Assembly: GCA_034770075.1 (NCBI GenBank) | Contig: CM068388.1 | Span: 61,829,969-61,893,968 of the forward strand | Direction: 5' to 3' | Origin: Aralia elata | Taxonomy: Eukaryota; Streptophyta; Magnoliopsida; Apiales; Araliaceae | DNA: 64,000 nt | Translations under genes and position numbers: made by a program | In this document: positions 45,103-55,353 of the stretch, one piece after another | Numbering within the stretch: the first letter of the stretch is position 1 | Layout: each line of letters begins with the position of its first letter | The notes under the pieces: generated by a model | Database searches by the model: none | What the model was told of the DNA's origin: nothing | The model's input: the letters and a program-made list of their open reading frames with translations, nothing else

Positions 45103-47860
45103 TGTGATACCCCCAAATTCGGGTACTTGGTTTCTACAGGATTTGGTGTTCACTATCCAAATAAACTACATCACATCTAACTACCCATTCAAATATAAAT
45201 GAAAACTCGTAATTGAAATAGAAATCTCCCATTAAAGGGTTACAACATCTTTAACAAATAAATCCCAGGTCATCTAACCTCAACATAACATCAATGCGGA
45301 AGCATAACTTAAGTCTATTACATAAACATCATTTAAACAAATATAACAAGTCTTCATCACTTGCTTGTTTTTCCTTTCCCCTTACTAGTGGATGGCTCGT
45401 CAGTTCTTTCAACTTTAGCTGCAATGTTATTATGCAAGGGTGAGCAACGATTTCCCAGCAAGTATAACATCAACAATAATAACAACATGTAAAATAAACA
45501 ATGGATATCAAATAATCGAAGGTTCAGCTTTTGAATCAAGATTATAAGACAAGAATCAAAAAAACATCTGAGGGTCTTAAGACCACGAACTATGTCCCAG
45601 GTTATCAAGTATTTCTACCTTAAAACTTTAACAGTCGTAAGACTATATGGACTTTACTTCTCGTACTTAGGGGGATCAGCCATTTGTACCATGTATGTGC
45701 ACAACATCTTAACGCAAACGCGTAAATATAATCCCCTATAAAAGGGTTGTTCATCTCAATTTGACATCAAAGTCCGCACCAAAGGAAGTTTAGTTTGGAT
45801 TTACTTCGATAACATTTCTAGAATTTAGAACACTCATCAACTATGGACTAGTCGAATCAATAAGGAATCGTTAGTCAATCAAGGCTCAACAATTTAATAT
45901 TAAAAGTATTCAAGAACAAAAGACTGAATTTCAAAGGCATACAATCAAATAAACTCTATATAACTGAAGTATTGCTTCAAAGGAAATTAAAACGTCTCAT
46001 TTGAATCCATGAAATTGAATGGAATAGAAATAATAACTTGCTTAAGTAAGTAATAGCATTATGAAGCTTGCATGATAAGAGAATGAAGTTCAGGAACTTG
46101 CGTAATTGAAATCAAGGTAGTATTAGGAAACTTGGTTTCAACAAAATAAAAAGATTAGGTGTAGTAAACTTGCTCAATGTAAGAGTGAAGTTCAGAAAAC
46201 TTGCCTCATGCGTAGATTACAAATTAAAATTCACATTTTTTAATCAACCTATACATTTCGTTTATAAAGCAGTAACAATAATTAGTTACAGTATTATAAA
46301 CACTTCAGAATTCATTCTCATCCAATTTTATTTTAATACCTCAATTGTCATTGGATGATTAATAAGTACTTACTTACCATCCATTATAATATCTTAGTAT
46401 TTATTTAATACCTTAGTCTGAGCTTTAAACGTGTCGAGGATAACATAGCATGATCACAAAGAAAGAAGGAAAAATTTCATTTTCTGCATCACCGCCGGGG
46501 CGGTAATCATAGCACAATTCTACCGCCGAGGCGGTAAAATTATTTCATTTATACCGCCAGGGCGGGGTCACCGCTGGGGCGGTAAAAATCAGTTCAGTTC
46601 TACCGCCGGGGCGGTGGACCTGAAACTCAAATTCTGCAGTTCGCGAAGAACACAGAAAATGTCAAATTTGGCCAAAGTTTTTCATTCAATCGATGATTTA
46701 ATCACTACCCAATTATCATATGTGTTATAAAATCAAAACCCATTATATACATAATGATTTTAACTTCACAGACAATCTAAACAACCAATTAAAGGCTAAA
46801 AATTTCACTGTTCATACTTTATTAACATGTTTTGATACAGTTAACGTAATTAACCACTGTGAATTCGTTTCTTAACCAATTCAACCCGTTTAACTTTTGT
46901 TTTCTTCGTTTTTACATGCATAAACATAATTAGTCATCAATTTAACCAATTAACATGCAAAACAAACATCAATTTCATACATATAGTTCATATTCATATA
47001 TAACTACTCTGTAAGTTTCTGAATTCTAATATAAACGTAATTTCATGGATTTAATTACTCTAAATCACATATAAATCATATAAAATATATTTATGCATGC
47101 TTACAAACATCTAACATCAATTTATTAAAAATTTAGCCATAGAATTTAATTTATAGAAAACTTAAAATATACGTTCATAAAATAAAACTTAAAAGAACAT
47201 AAATTAGAGTTTGAATTCAAGGAATTACCTTAATTGATGCTTAGATTATGCAACAATTGAATGGATTTCTTCTCAATTCTCTAATTCCTCTTAAAATTCT
47301 CTCGTTTTCTCTCTGTATCTCCAACTCAAGCTAAAAAATAATAATAATGCGTACTGAATAAACTGACAGAACATGGTGTCAGTTAATAACTGGCACCAAC
47401 TTCCCCTAAGGCCTCGTTTGGCTAATCATTTATTCCTCCTTTCTAATTGATTTTAATAACTTACTTATAATATAGTTTAACGTCACATATTTAATCAATT
47501 ATATAATCTCATTTAAATCAATTAAATAAAATAGGATACTTCCACATTAAATCACATAGTCACATAATTAAAATTCTCATTTATCGATTATGACAATTAT
47601 TAAATCTCTAATTAATATTAAATTAACTAGAATAACAACATGCTTATTTAAATAATGCATTTAATCAAATAAACTCAACTAAATACATACTTTAAATATA
47701 AAAATTCTTCACATTAATTTAACTAATGTAACACATATAATTAAATTAATCTACCACAAATTCATCAATTAATTATTTAATTCAATAATTAAATCATCGA
47801 AAAATATTTATTTAATTCAATAAATATTTAAATTAAATTACAAAATTCTCGTTCGTCTGA
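45103..47860 (-). repeat. Gypsy B 5' LTR
   Basis: 2758 bp, matches 36439-39240. In window orientation starts TGTGATACCCCCAAATTC and ends CGTTCGTCTGA, where the other LTR ends CGTCACA, so the outer terminus is mutated. It has five palindromic units at 46489-46617 and retains more perfect hairpins than the 3' LTR. Confidence 0.92.
46489..46617. repeat. ACCGCCGGGGCGGT palindrome array, better-preserved copy
   Basis: Five units; first (about 46491) and last (about 46600) are perfect ACCGCC-GG-GGCGGT, the others read ACCGCC-GA-GGCGGT, ACCGCC-AG-GGCGGG and ACCGCT-GG-GGCGGT. Two fewer units than the 3' LTR array. Confidence 0.88.
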
Positions 47861-48078
47861 GGTTCTAACCGATCCAACCGGCGATTTCGGTGTGGGTTTC
47901 ACAACCTTGATATTAGGTACCTATTTGCATATTTAGAAAATACATGTTCGCAATAATTAATATTTTATTCACCTCACAAATGAGTTACAATTTGACTTAT
48001 AAAAATTAATTTTTAAAATTTTAAAAATTAAAATTATGGAATTAATTTAATTTAGACAATACAATTAATAATAAATAT

Positions 48079-48285
48079 TACTCTCTCCATTTCACAAAAA
48101 GAATTGTCATCGAAAATTTTATGAATTTTAACGAATTTTTTTTGGGTTCATATTTACTCTTAAATTATTGAGTGTTTGATTTTATACTAATGTTATGAAT
48201 TGTTATGATGAATTTAAGAATATAATATTATTTTAATTATATTATCAATAAAATGTGCAGTTCTTTTTAGCAAATTAATAATATC
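48079..48285. mobile_element. Possible decayed Stowaway-like MITE
   Basis: TACTCTCTCCATTTCACAAA at the left is the typical Stowaway opening, and AAAAAGAATTG near 48095 has a partial inverted counterpart CAGTTCTTTTT near 48258. The right end is too diverged to fix. Confidence 0.35.
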
Positions 48286-49347
48286 TCTACATTTTATTTA
48301 TAATATACCTCAAATAAATTTAGTGGACATTAATAATTCAGTGTATATATTTTTTCTTTCTAAAAGAAAATTAAAACATCAAAAATCTACACTTTATGCA
48401 TCAAAAACGTTATTTATTTAGAATTTCTCTCCATATGTATGGGTAGTTATTTCATTTTTTTTTTGTTTAAAATATGTTCCATTGAAAAAAGAAGCTCGTT
48501 TCAATAACATTAAATTCCTGGGTCGGCCTATATCTTTCAACTAATTATCTGAGATTAAAAGACGAAAATGAAAGATAACCCATGGAAGAAGATGAGGTAT
48601 TAAGACTTATCATGAAAAATTAAACCTTATGTTCATGTTTCACTTTCCAGCTTATTGTTTTGAATTTTCCAAATTGACAGCAATTAAGGTTCAAAAATCA
48701 TCTCTCTAGCAAAATGATGAAAGGTGGGTAATTTTAGAAGAATTTTTGGGACATAAACGGAAAATGGAGTAAAGGTGGGTGGCGGTGGTGCAATGTGGAT
48801 GGCGCCACCAATGTGGTGCCAAGCACATGGTGCCACCCTCCCTCTTTCCGCTGATGTCATCTATGACATCAATATTAGGTGTTGTTGATGGTTTTTAGGT
48901 GGTTTTGGTATTTTTTTTGTGCATCTTGATAATGAAATGTCGTTCGAGTTTTCAATTGGAATCCTTCAACTTGCAAATTTTTTTTGTTTTCAACCCTGCA
49001 CATTGGAAAAAAAAATTAATTTAGGTTTTATGATTTTGAAATAATTATGATTTAAATTATATGTGCAAAATTTATGTGTCTGCCATGAACAAAAAATTAA
49101 AATACATTTCTAGTTCTGGAACGAAAGGAGTGCAAAATAAAGGACAAAAACAAATCGATACATAGACTAACGAATTTGAAATAAAATACCAAGCCTCCTT
49201 TGGTACGGTGGTTAAGTCTACTTCATGAGCACCATCCTTTGGTTAAGTCTACTAAAAGCAGGAATGTTAAATTTCATCTAAACTGCCAAAAAAAAAAAAC
49301 AACATTACCCAAAATCATTACAAGAATCACTAAACCTAAAAACCAAA

Positions 49348-49575
49348 GCTTTCATAATTGGTCCCTATCTGCACAATGAATTTGGATCGCTTGAACTTAA
49401 AATTTTGTCAATTTACCTATCAATATTACAACAAATTAGTGTTATATTTATATTATGAAAACATAAAAAATAAAGTTTCTATAATTGGCTCCTATTCTGC
49501 AATGAATTTGGATTACGTGAAGTACTTAAAGTTTCATCAGTCCACCTATCAATATTTGTGTTGTGAAAACATAAA
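49348..49575. repeat. Diverged tandem duplication, about 126 bp
   Basis: Two copies (about 49348-49445 and 49474-49560) share TTTC(A)TATAATTGG, CCTAT(T)CTGC, AATGAATTTGGAT and CACCTATCAATATT-like blocks. No function inferred. Confidence 0.6.
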
Positions 49576-49586
49576 AGTATAATTAA

Positions 49587-49860
49587 TGAGAATAAATTAT
49601 ATAAGGATGGCATGTAAAATTAGTATTTTACGCTATTCAATAACAACATGTCACGTAAGAAATTTAAGAGAAAATCAAGAAACTTAAATTTTATTATTAT
49701 TAATTAAACAATATTACAATGGTAAATAGTAATTACACAATTTATTAATTCATTTTAAAATCTTTTGATTTCCTCCTAAATTTTCTACGTGACATGTTGT
49801 TATTAGATAACGTAAAATACTAATTTTACAGGTCATCCTTGTATAATATATTTATTCTCA
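49587..49860. mobile_element. MITE with about 95-bp terminal inverted repeats
   Basis: A 274-bp unit whose first and last roughly 95 bp are inverted copies: TGAGAATAAAT...GGATG...TGTAAAATTAGTATTTTACG...ATAACAACATGTCACGTA on the left and its complement on the right. Flanked by TAA on both sides (49584-49586, 49861-49863), the 3-bp duplication type of PIF/Harbinger (Tourist) elements. It could fold into a long hairpin. Confidence 0.8.
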
Positions 49861-50271
49861 TAATTTATACGTGACCTTTTAAAAAGTGTAATTCAATCAT
49901 GTCATCTATAAAAAAATTGAACTTTTGAATATTTAACCACCATAAAATTCTATAAATTTGAGGTAATACCCCAATATCAAGGTAAGTCTTTTCATTACCA
50001 TTGATAACAATCTTAGTACTCAAATAAATATTGTTTAGAGAGGCAGAGAGACTTTCTCTCTCATTCCCTTCTCGATCGCTATTAACATCGGTCTCAGGGA
50101 AAAATCTTGAGGGTCCTTCTAAAAAATTTGCGACATTTTAGGATATTTTTTAGTACTATTAATAAACGTGGTTGAGATTACCATAACAAAAATGATACTG
50201 CCATAGCAATATATAAATTTAGCTCAACAAATTTGACAAAAAGTTATTTCCTCTTGCATGTTTGGTTATTA

Positions 50272-50524
50272 CTCTCTCCGTTCTAAAATTAGAGATACAT
50301 TTTGATTTTGGAGATCAAATGACGGCATATAAAACTTCAAATTGATGTTAATTTATTTAATTTTAATTAATACAATTATTGTATAGTATTTAACAAAAAA
50401 AAACTATTGAGCACAAAATTTATTTCATTATAAAATTTTATGAGTCATTCCAATTTTAAAGTTTAATATGACGTCCTTTGATCTCAAAAGTTAAATTGTA
50501 TCTCTAATTTTGGAACGAATATTG
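50272..50524. mobile_element. Stowaway-like MITE
   Basis: A 253-bp unit with inverted ends of about 50 bp: CTCTCTCCGTTCTAAAATTA and GAGATACATTTTGATTT on the left against TCGTTCCAAAATTAGAGATA on the complementary right end. Flanked by TA (50270-50271, 50525-50526), the Tc1/Mariner duplication. The CTCTCTCCGTTC opening is typical of Stowaway. Confidence 0.8.
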
Positions 50525-50768
50525 TACTATTTTTTTCTCCTTAATTTTAAATTTTTATATGCTTCTATTTTGTCTTTCAAAATTAATGACATGCTTATTA
50601 TACTATCGCAGCAATTCTTATGAAACCAAATTGATCAACACCAACATCACTGCACTCTCAAGTTCCAACAAAGGATTTATCTGGCATACTCTATAACCCT
50701 TGAGCAAATATGGCCCATAGAGTAGTAATATACCCGTGCGAACAATCTAATCGCTCGTGAACTCTCCT

Positions 50769-51404
50769 TGTTAAGATATGATTTTTGATGGGTATAAAAT
50801 ATTCAGTGGATCCTCACCTATGAATAATATACAACACAAATGGGAAGGAATGTAGAAGGTTGAAAAACAAAGGTTAAAATGGTAGGAGTCATTAGGAAAC
50901 AAAAAGTTGGGCAACTAAGGAATTTAGAAAGTCGGCAAGTCTTTTCATTTTCTCCTTTAAAACCTTTTCAGCAGGTTACATGTGATATATATTTATATAT
51001 CATACATAGAAGGGCAAGGGCTACGATCCAAGAGAAACACCAGGGGAGAAAGAGGAGGGCGCACACACACACCAATATACATGCATTCCCATCCGATAGT
51101 TTAGAAGGAAAAAGAAACTCTCCATCCAGGAAGAGAAAGGCTAGAAAAAGCAGAGAACAAATATCAACTTTATTTATCAATTGAGAGCTTGTATTTTCTT
51201 ATTATTTTAATAGTGGATTTCTGAGATCTCTCCCCGTGGTTTTTCCCAATTAGGTTTCCACGTAAAATCCTCGTGTTATTATTTTATTTCCACGGGTCAT
51301 TCTTTTATTCCACACACTAAAACAAATGCATATCCTCCACCGTTAAACGTCTTTTCGGCTCGTTATTTGGTGATTTGATGAGTGGTCAAAATTTGGCGTT
51401 AACA
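50769..51404 (+). repeat. 5' LTR of gene-capture element
   Basis: 636 bp. It aligns with the 3' LTR except for about 165 extra bases between TTCAGTGG (50810) and GGTTACATG (50974), absent from the 3' LTR. Short CAG(T/C)(A)GG words flank the difference, so a deletion in the 3' copy or an insertion here are both possible. Confidence 0.9.
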
Positions 51405-51422
51405 TTGGCGCTAGAAGGAGGG
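51405..51422 (+). other. Primer binding site, gene-capture element
   Basis: TTGGCGCTAGAAGGAGGG starts at the LTR edge. Resembles the TGGCGCC-type sites of plant gypsy elements rather than the tRNA-iMet type used by the other elements here. The exact tRNA was not identified. Confidence 0.65.
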
Positions 51423-52403
51423 CCTGTTTTAGTGACATTAAAATCACCAACTATCATATCAATTGATGTTGTTTGTATGAGACAACACATCATTTTGACC
51501 AAGCTCTAATTATAATTGTGGTTACAATTGTGGTGGTAATATATTCTGAAATCAGCACAATTGCTTCCATCTCCGTGTTAGCTTATATAAGGAGGTAGAT
51601 CCTAGACGTAAAAGATAAGTGGTTCTCTTTTATTAATTTATGAAATCAACATGATTAACACTACTGCTTCACTTGTAATATAAATTTCGTACAAGACATG
51701 GAGAATTTTTTATTTGTCATATGGTGTCACGTACATATTTAATTTCCTTTATGGAGAGTAATGCATCATATACATGCAATTAAGTACTATCAGTTAATAC
51801 ATCATATGGCTAATACATGTGATCACCTCAGACCCATGTTATGATCAAACCATACTTAAGCCATCTGTCATCCAATCTTCAATGCAAGTTTTGACTCGTG
51901 CCCGCTTGCCACAACCACAGTAACCATGCCATATCTCAGTCTCTCACTCCTTATAAATTCATTATCTCTCTATTCAAAAATCCATTTAACCAAATTCCTT
52001 CAGAAGTATTTTATTTTCAAATAAAGATAACCGGAAATCCTAAAAACTATTTGCTAGTCTCCGGACGGCGGGGCAGAGTCCTTTACGTGTCGATATCATT
52101 TATAGAGAAATTTAACGCTGAAAAAATTGAACCACCAAAAAACTATAACAAAAGTCAATTTTCATCCTTGGTGGCAGTTTTCACAGCAAGCCCCTTTTTG
52201 AGAAACAATTAGTAATTTCATTATAGAGATTTCTTGGGGTCCAGTTTGTGTTTCACTTCGATGGATCTTGCCATTACAATACAAATACCAAAGCGAAAGG
52301 TTTTTATATTCTTTTATTTTGGGTCAGATAATTGGAATTGTTTCTTGACGATAAAAGGTTCTCTTTTGAATGAATCTGTTTGTAGGAGCTCTTTGTCTGA
52401 CTT
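51423..52403 (+). other. Interior upstream of chalcone isomerase fragment; promoter-like block
   Basis: No retroviral domain. Near 51905-51960 a CCACAACCACAGTAACC stretch precedes CACTCCTTATAAATTC, which looks like a plant core promoter (TATA at 51952-51959). A TCTGTTTGTAG/GAG junction at 52385 resembles a 3' splice site just before the isomerase-like sequence. If both are real, genomic DNA rather than cDNA may have been captured. This is inference from motifs only. Confidence 0.3.
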
Positions 52404-52409
52404 TTGGTT

Positions 52410-52688
52410 GCCGTTGATCGCCGAAGTTCTAGTCGAAACCAATTGATCCCTCTGACAATGAAGCCTTCGGGAACGGTGAATACCTTGTTCCTTGCCGACG
52501 CAGCCGCGAGAGGCTTGGATATTCAGGGGAATTTTGTAAAGTTTACAGCCATTGGAGTGTGCTTGGAAGATTCCGTCGTGGGATCACTCGCCGTTATGTG
52601 GAAAGGCAGGACTGTGGAGGAGTTAACGGAGTCCGTCAAGTTTTTCAAGGATATGGTTTCGGGTGACAATGATCTTTCCACTGGCTAG
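52410..52688 (+). pseudogene. Chalcone isomerase-derived fragment (captured)
   Basis: The frame containing ATG 52458 encodes MKPSGTVNTLFLADAAARGL, then DIQGNFVKFTAIGVCLEDSV, GSLAVMWKGRTVEELTES and VKFFKDMVSG, ending at TAG 52686-52688. This matches the N-terminal third of plant chalcone isomerase (family motifs RGLEIQGKFVKFTAIGVYLE and LAVKWKGKTxEELTxS), the flavonoid-pathway enzyme that closes chalcone to flavanone. The Arg and Thr of the RGL and FTAIG motifs, which line the active site, are kept. The later Tyr/Asn and C-terminal substrate-binding parts are absent, so it cannot be an enzyme: about 75 residues against a usual 220-240. Upstream, IAEVLVET in another frame (about 52418-52441) looks like the usual N-terminus, implying a frameshift near 52442. 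Similarity stops after DMVSG. It lies between the LTRs of a non-autonomous element. Confidence 0.88.
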
Positions 52689-52775
52689 CAAACAATATTC
52701 AGAGAAGATAACAAAAAGAACTCGGATAAAACTCAGTCCATTCCTTATCAGAAACAGGTTACTCCATCAATCATA

Positions 52776-53176
52776 ATGAATGGAGCTCGGGGTGTTCGAC
52801 GCTTAACAAATGCGTCACTGCAGCAGCACAAAAGGAAGAACTCGGTGTTCGAGTCAAGACTTCTTAGTCAACTCGCAGAGAATGATTTCATTTTAAAGCA
52901 CATAAAATTAAAAATCTCAACTGAGTCGATACCGGATGTACTCAATTGCTTCATTGTCCTTGTCAATTTACACGGTGGTACGACGCGGTTATAGTAACCT
53001 GAGGGAATACAGGAAGAAACATTGGCGTGTCTCAGTGAAGGCCTTGAAGAAGTAGTCAAGGCAGATATTTTTCGGCTTCGTGAGCCTTGTATCATTCATA
53101 GATATTTGAATTGCACAAACAAAATTAAGGTTTTCAGAAGGAGTTCTAAGGATAGCTACAAGCGCATCATATGACA
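52776..53176 (+). other. Unidentified coding-looking stretch in gene-capture element
   Basis: An open frame (52776-52994) begins MNGARGVRRLTNASLQQHK and continues SVFESRLLSQLAENDF; a different frame from about 53039 (LEEVVKADIFRLREPC, then IHRYLNCTNKIKVFRR) stays open to 53176. Composition is less AT-biased than the flanks. I do not recognise the family. It could be a second captured gene fragment or a degraded element protein. Confidence 0.35.
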
Positions 53177-53821
53177 GATTTAAGGCAAGGAAAAACTCAA
53201 TTGGTATAACTTTCTTTCATGACCTCTAAAAAGTATTGTTGAAGAAGGGAGAAAAATAGAGTTCATCTCTTCGTGGTCGGAGAATTTATAAAAAAACGAA
53301 AGAGAAGTTCGGTTTTTTGGTTCGGTTAAAATAGTTTGTGGATTCGGGCTACAGTAGTCGGGTCAAGACAAATTGGCCCATGACTTATTCTAACACGAGC
53401 CCACTCTAGTCCCACTTTCAGCCAAACCTATGCAATGTTCATCTCTACTTCAGCGTGTCAGATTACATTATACAATGGATTTGGATAACTTTGGCACTCG
53501 AAATAATTTTCATACCAGATTAAAAATTTGTGTTTGTTAGACAATCGCACACTTCGGGCTTCAGTCACCGTCTATTATCTCTTTCTTTGATATAACAACA
53601 CAGCTGGTGGAAGAAAAATTATTTGGGCATGCAAGATATAAACTTGGTATTTGATTCGGGGTAAATTGGCTGGGGGGGAAATGTATGAGCTTGATATGAG
53701 CTTTGACGGTCCAAACTATTCACCCATAACACTTCGAGCAGTAACGACTCACTTCGAGTGATGGCAGCTCACTTCAGATTACGTCACTTTGGCTTCGTTA
53801 TGTCTTCGGCTATCTACATTT

Positions 53822-55075
53822 GGCGGTATAAGTCAGATGGTGATATAAGGTCGGATCAATGCCTCCCACTGGGGTCGGGAAGGTTGTTATGGTGATATAA
53901 GGTTGGTTGGTGATATAAGGTCGAATCAATGCCTCCTACAGGGGTCAGGAAGGCTATTATGGTGTTAGAAGGTTGGATGGTGATATAAGGTCGGATCAAT
54001 GCCTCCCATAGGGGTCGGGAAGGCTATTATAGTGTTATAAGGTCGAATGGTGTTATAAGGTCGGATTGAAGCCTCCCACAGGTGTCAAGAAGGCTATTAT
54101 GGTGTTATAAGGTTGGATGGCGATATAAGGTCAGATCGAAGCCTCCCACAAGGGTTGGGAAGGCTATTAGGTCGTTACAAGGTTGGGTCGACGCTTCCCA
54201 CAGGGGTCAGGAAGGCTATTATGGTGTTAGAAGGTTGGATGGTGATATAAAGTCGGATCAATGCCTCCCATAGGGGTCGGGAAGGCTATTATAGTGTTAT
54301 AAGGTCGAATGGTGTTATAAGGTCGGATTGAAGCCTCCCACAGGTGTCAAGAAGGCTATTATGGTGTTATAAGGTCGGATGGCGATATAAGGTCAGATCG
54401 AAGCCTCCCACAAGGGTTGGGAAGGCTATTAGGTCGTTACAAGGTTGGGTCGACGCTTCCCACTGGGGTCAGGAAGGCTGTTATGGTGATATAAGGTGGG
54501 TTGGTGATATAAGGTCGGATCAATGCCTCCCATAGGGGTCGGGAAGGCTATTATGGTGTTATAAGGTCGGATGGTGTTATAAGGTCGGATCGAAGCCTCC
54601 CACAGGGGTCGAGAAGGCTATTATGGTGTTATAAGGTCAGATGGCGATATAAGGTCGGATCGAAGCCTCCCACGGGGGTTGGGAAGGCTATTAGGTCGTT
54701 ACAAGGTTGGGTCGATGCTTCCCACTGGGGTCCGGAAGGCTGTTATGGTGATATAAGGTGGGTTGGTGATATAAGGTCGGATCAATGCCTCCTACAGGGG
54801 TCGAGAAGGCTATTATGGTGTTATAAGGTCGGATCGAAGCCTCCCACAAGGGTCGGGAAGGCTATTATGGTGTTATAAGGTAGGATGGCGATATAAGGTC
54901 GGATCGAAGCCTCCCACAGGGGTCGAGAAGGCTATTAGGTCGTTATAAGGTTGGGTTGATACTTCCCACTAGGGTTGGGAAGGCTGTTATGCTGATATAA
55001 GGTTGGTTGGTGATATAAGGTCGGATCAATGCCTCCTACAAGGGTCGAGAAGGCTATTATGGTGTGATAAGGTTT
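53822..55075 (+). repeat. Higher-order tandem array (70-bp units in a 262-bp repeat)
   Basis: Basic units of 70 bp carry GGTGATATAAGGTCGGAT, then CAATGCCTCCCACAGGGGTC and GGGAAGGCTATTATGGTG; GCCTCCC anchors at 53861, 53931, 54001, 54071 and 54141. Every fourth unit is shorter (52 bp) and contains GGTCGTTACAAGGTTGGG, at 54171, 54433, 54695 and 54939. These are spaced 262, 262 and 244 bp, so three 70-bp units plus one 52-bp unit form a higher-order repeat; the last lost 18 bp, the length of the GGTGATATAAGGTCGGAT sub-repeat. The array ends shortly before the polypurine tract. Open frames inside it are by-products. Confidence 0.92.
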
Positions 55076-55342
55076 ATATCTTCATTTGTGATAACGTTGG
55101 TTCGATTGTGATAAGGTTTGTTCGGTTGCGAAAAGGTCGGCCATGTATCTATCTTCGGTGGTGATAAGGTTATTTATTTATCTATCTTAGAATTGAATAG
55201 AGCAGTGATGGCCAATATTAGGAGCTAGAAGTTTATGTTCGACGTATGGTGTTTGGGTGTGACAGTTCATCGTCGGCAGTTACGGATCTTTTGTTGGTAT
55301 AAATCTGTGTACTCTATTATTTTAAGTTCCTTACAATAAAAG

Positions 55343-55353
55343 AGTGGGGGCAA
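55343..55353 (+). other. Polypurine tract, gene-capture element
   Basis: GAGTGGGGGCAA-type purine run ending at the 3' LTR start TGTTAAG. Confidence 0.75.

Larger units (their letters stand above)
36439..47860 (-). mobile_element. Gypsy B: full-length Tekay/Del-like chromovirus
   Basis: Minus-strand Ty3/gypsy element with LTRs 36439-39240 (3' LTR) and 45103-47860 (5' LTR), primer site at 45087-45099, pre-gag frame, gag, protease, reverse transcriptase, RNase H, integrase and chromodomain. Flanks AGTTC (36434-36438) and GGTTC (47861-47865) differ at one base, a likely target duplication. All domains are present, but at least ten stops and several frameshifts inactivate it. Proteins are clearly related to gypsy A yet diverged, so it is a different family of the same lineage. 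Confidence 0.93.
47861..49586. other. AT-rich intergenic DNA
   Basis: No coding sequence recognised. 47861-47930 continues the motif-rich insert interrupted by gypsy B. Near 48770-48840 there is a small GC-richer patch with repeated GGTGCCA/GGCGCCACC words. A possible decayed MITE lies at 48079-48285 and a local duplication at 49348-49575. Confidence 0.5.

Noticed and set aside
48770..48840. GC-richer GGTGCCA/GGCGCCACC patch as a structured element
   Set aside because: Short and irregular words, with no consistent spacing or palindromic order.
52404..52688. Functional chalcone isomerase gene
   Set aside because: Only the N-terminal third is present, a frameshift separates the likely N-terminus, and the later catalytic residues are absent.
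54082..54535. Two similar frames starting MSRRLLWCYKVGWRYK
   Set aside because: They are by-products of the 262-bp higher-order repeat and recur at exactly that spacing.
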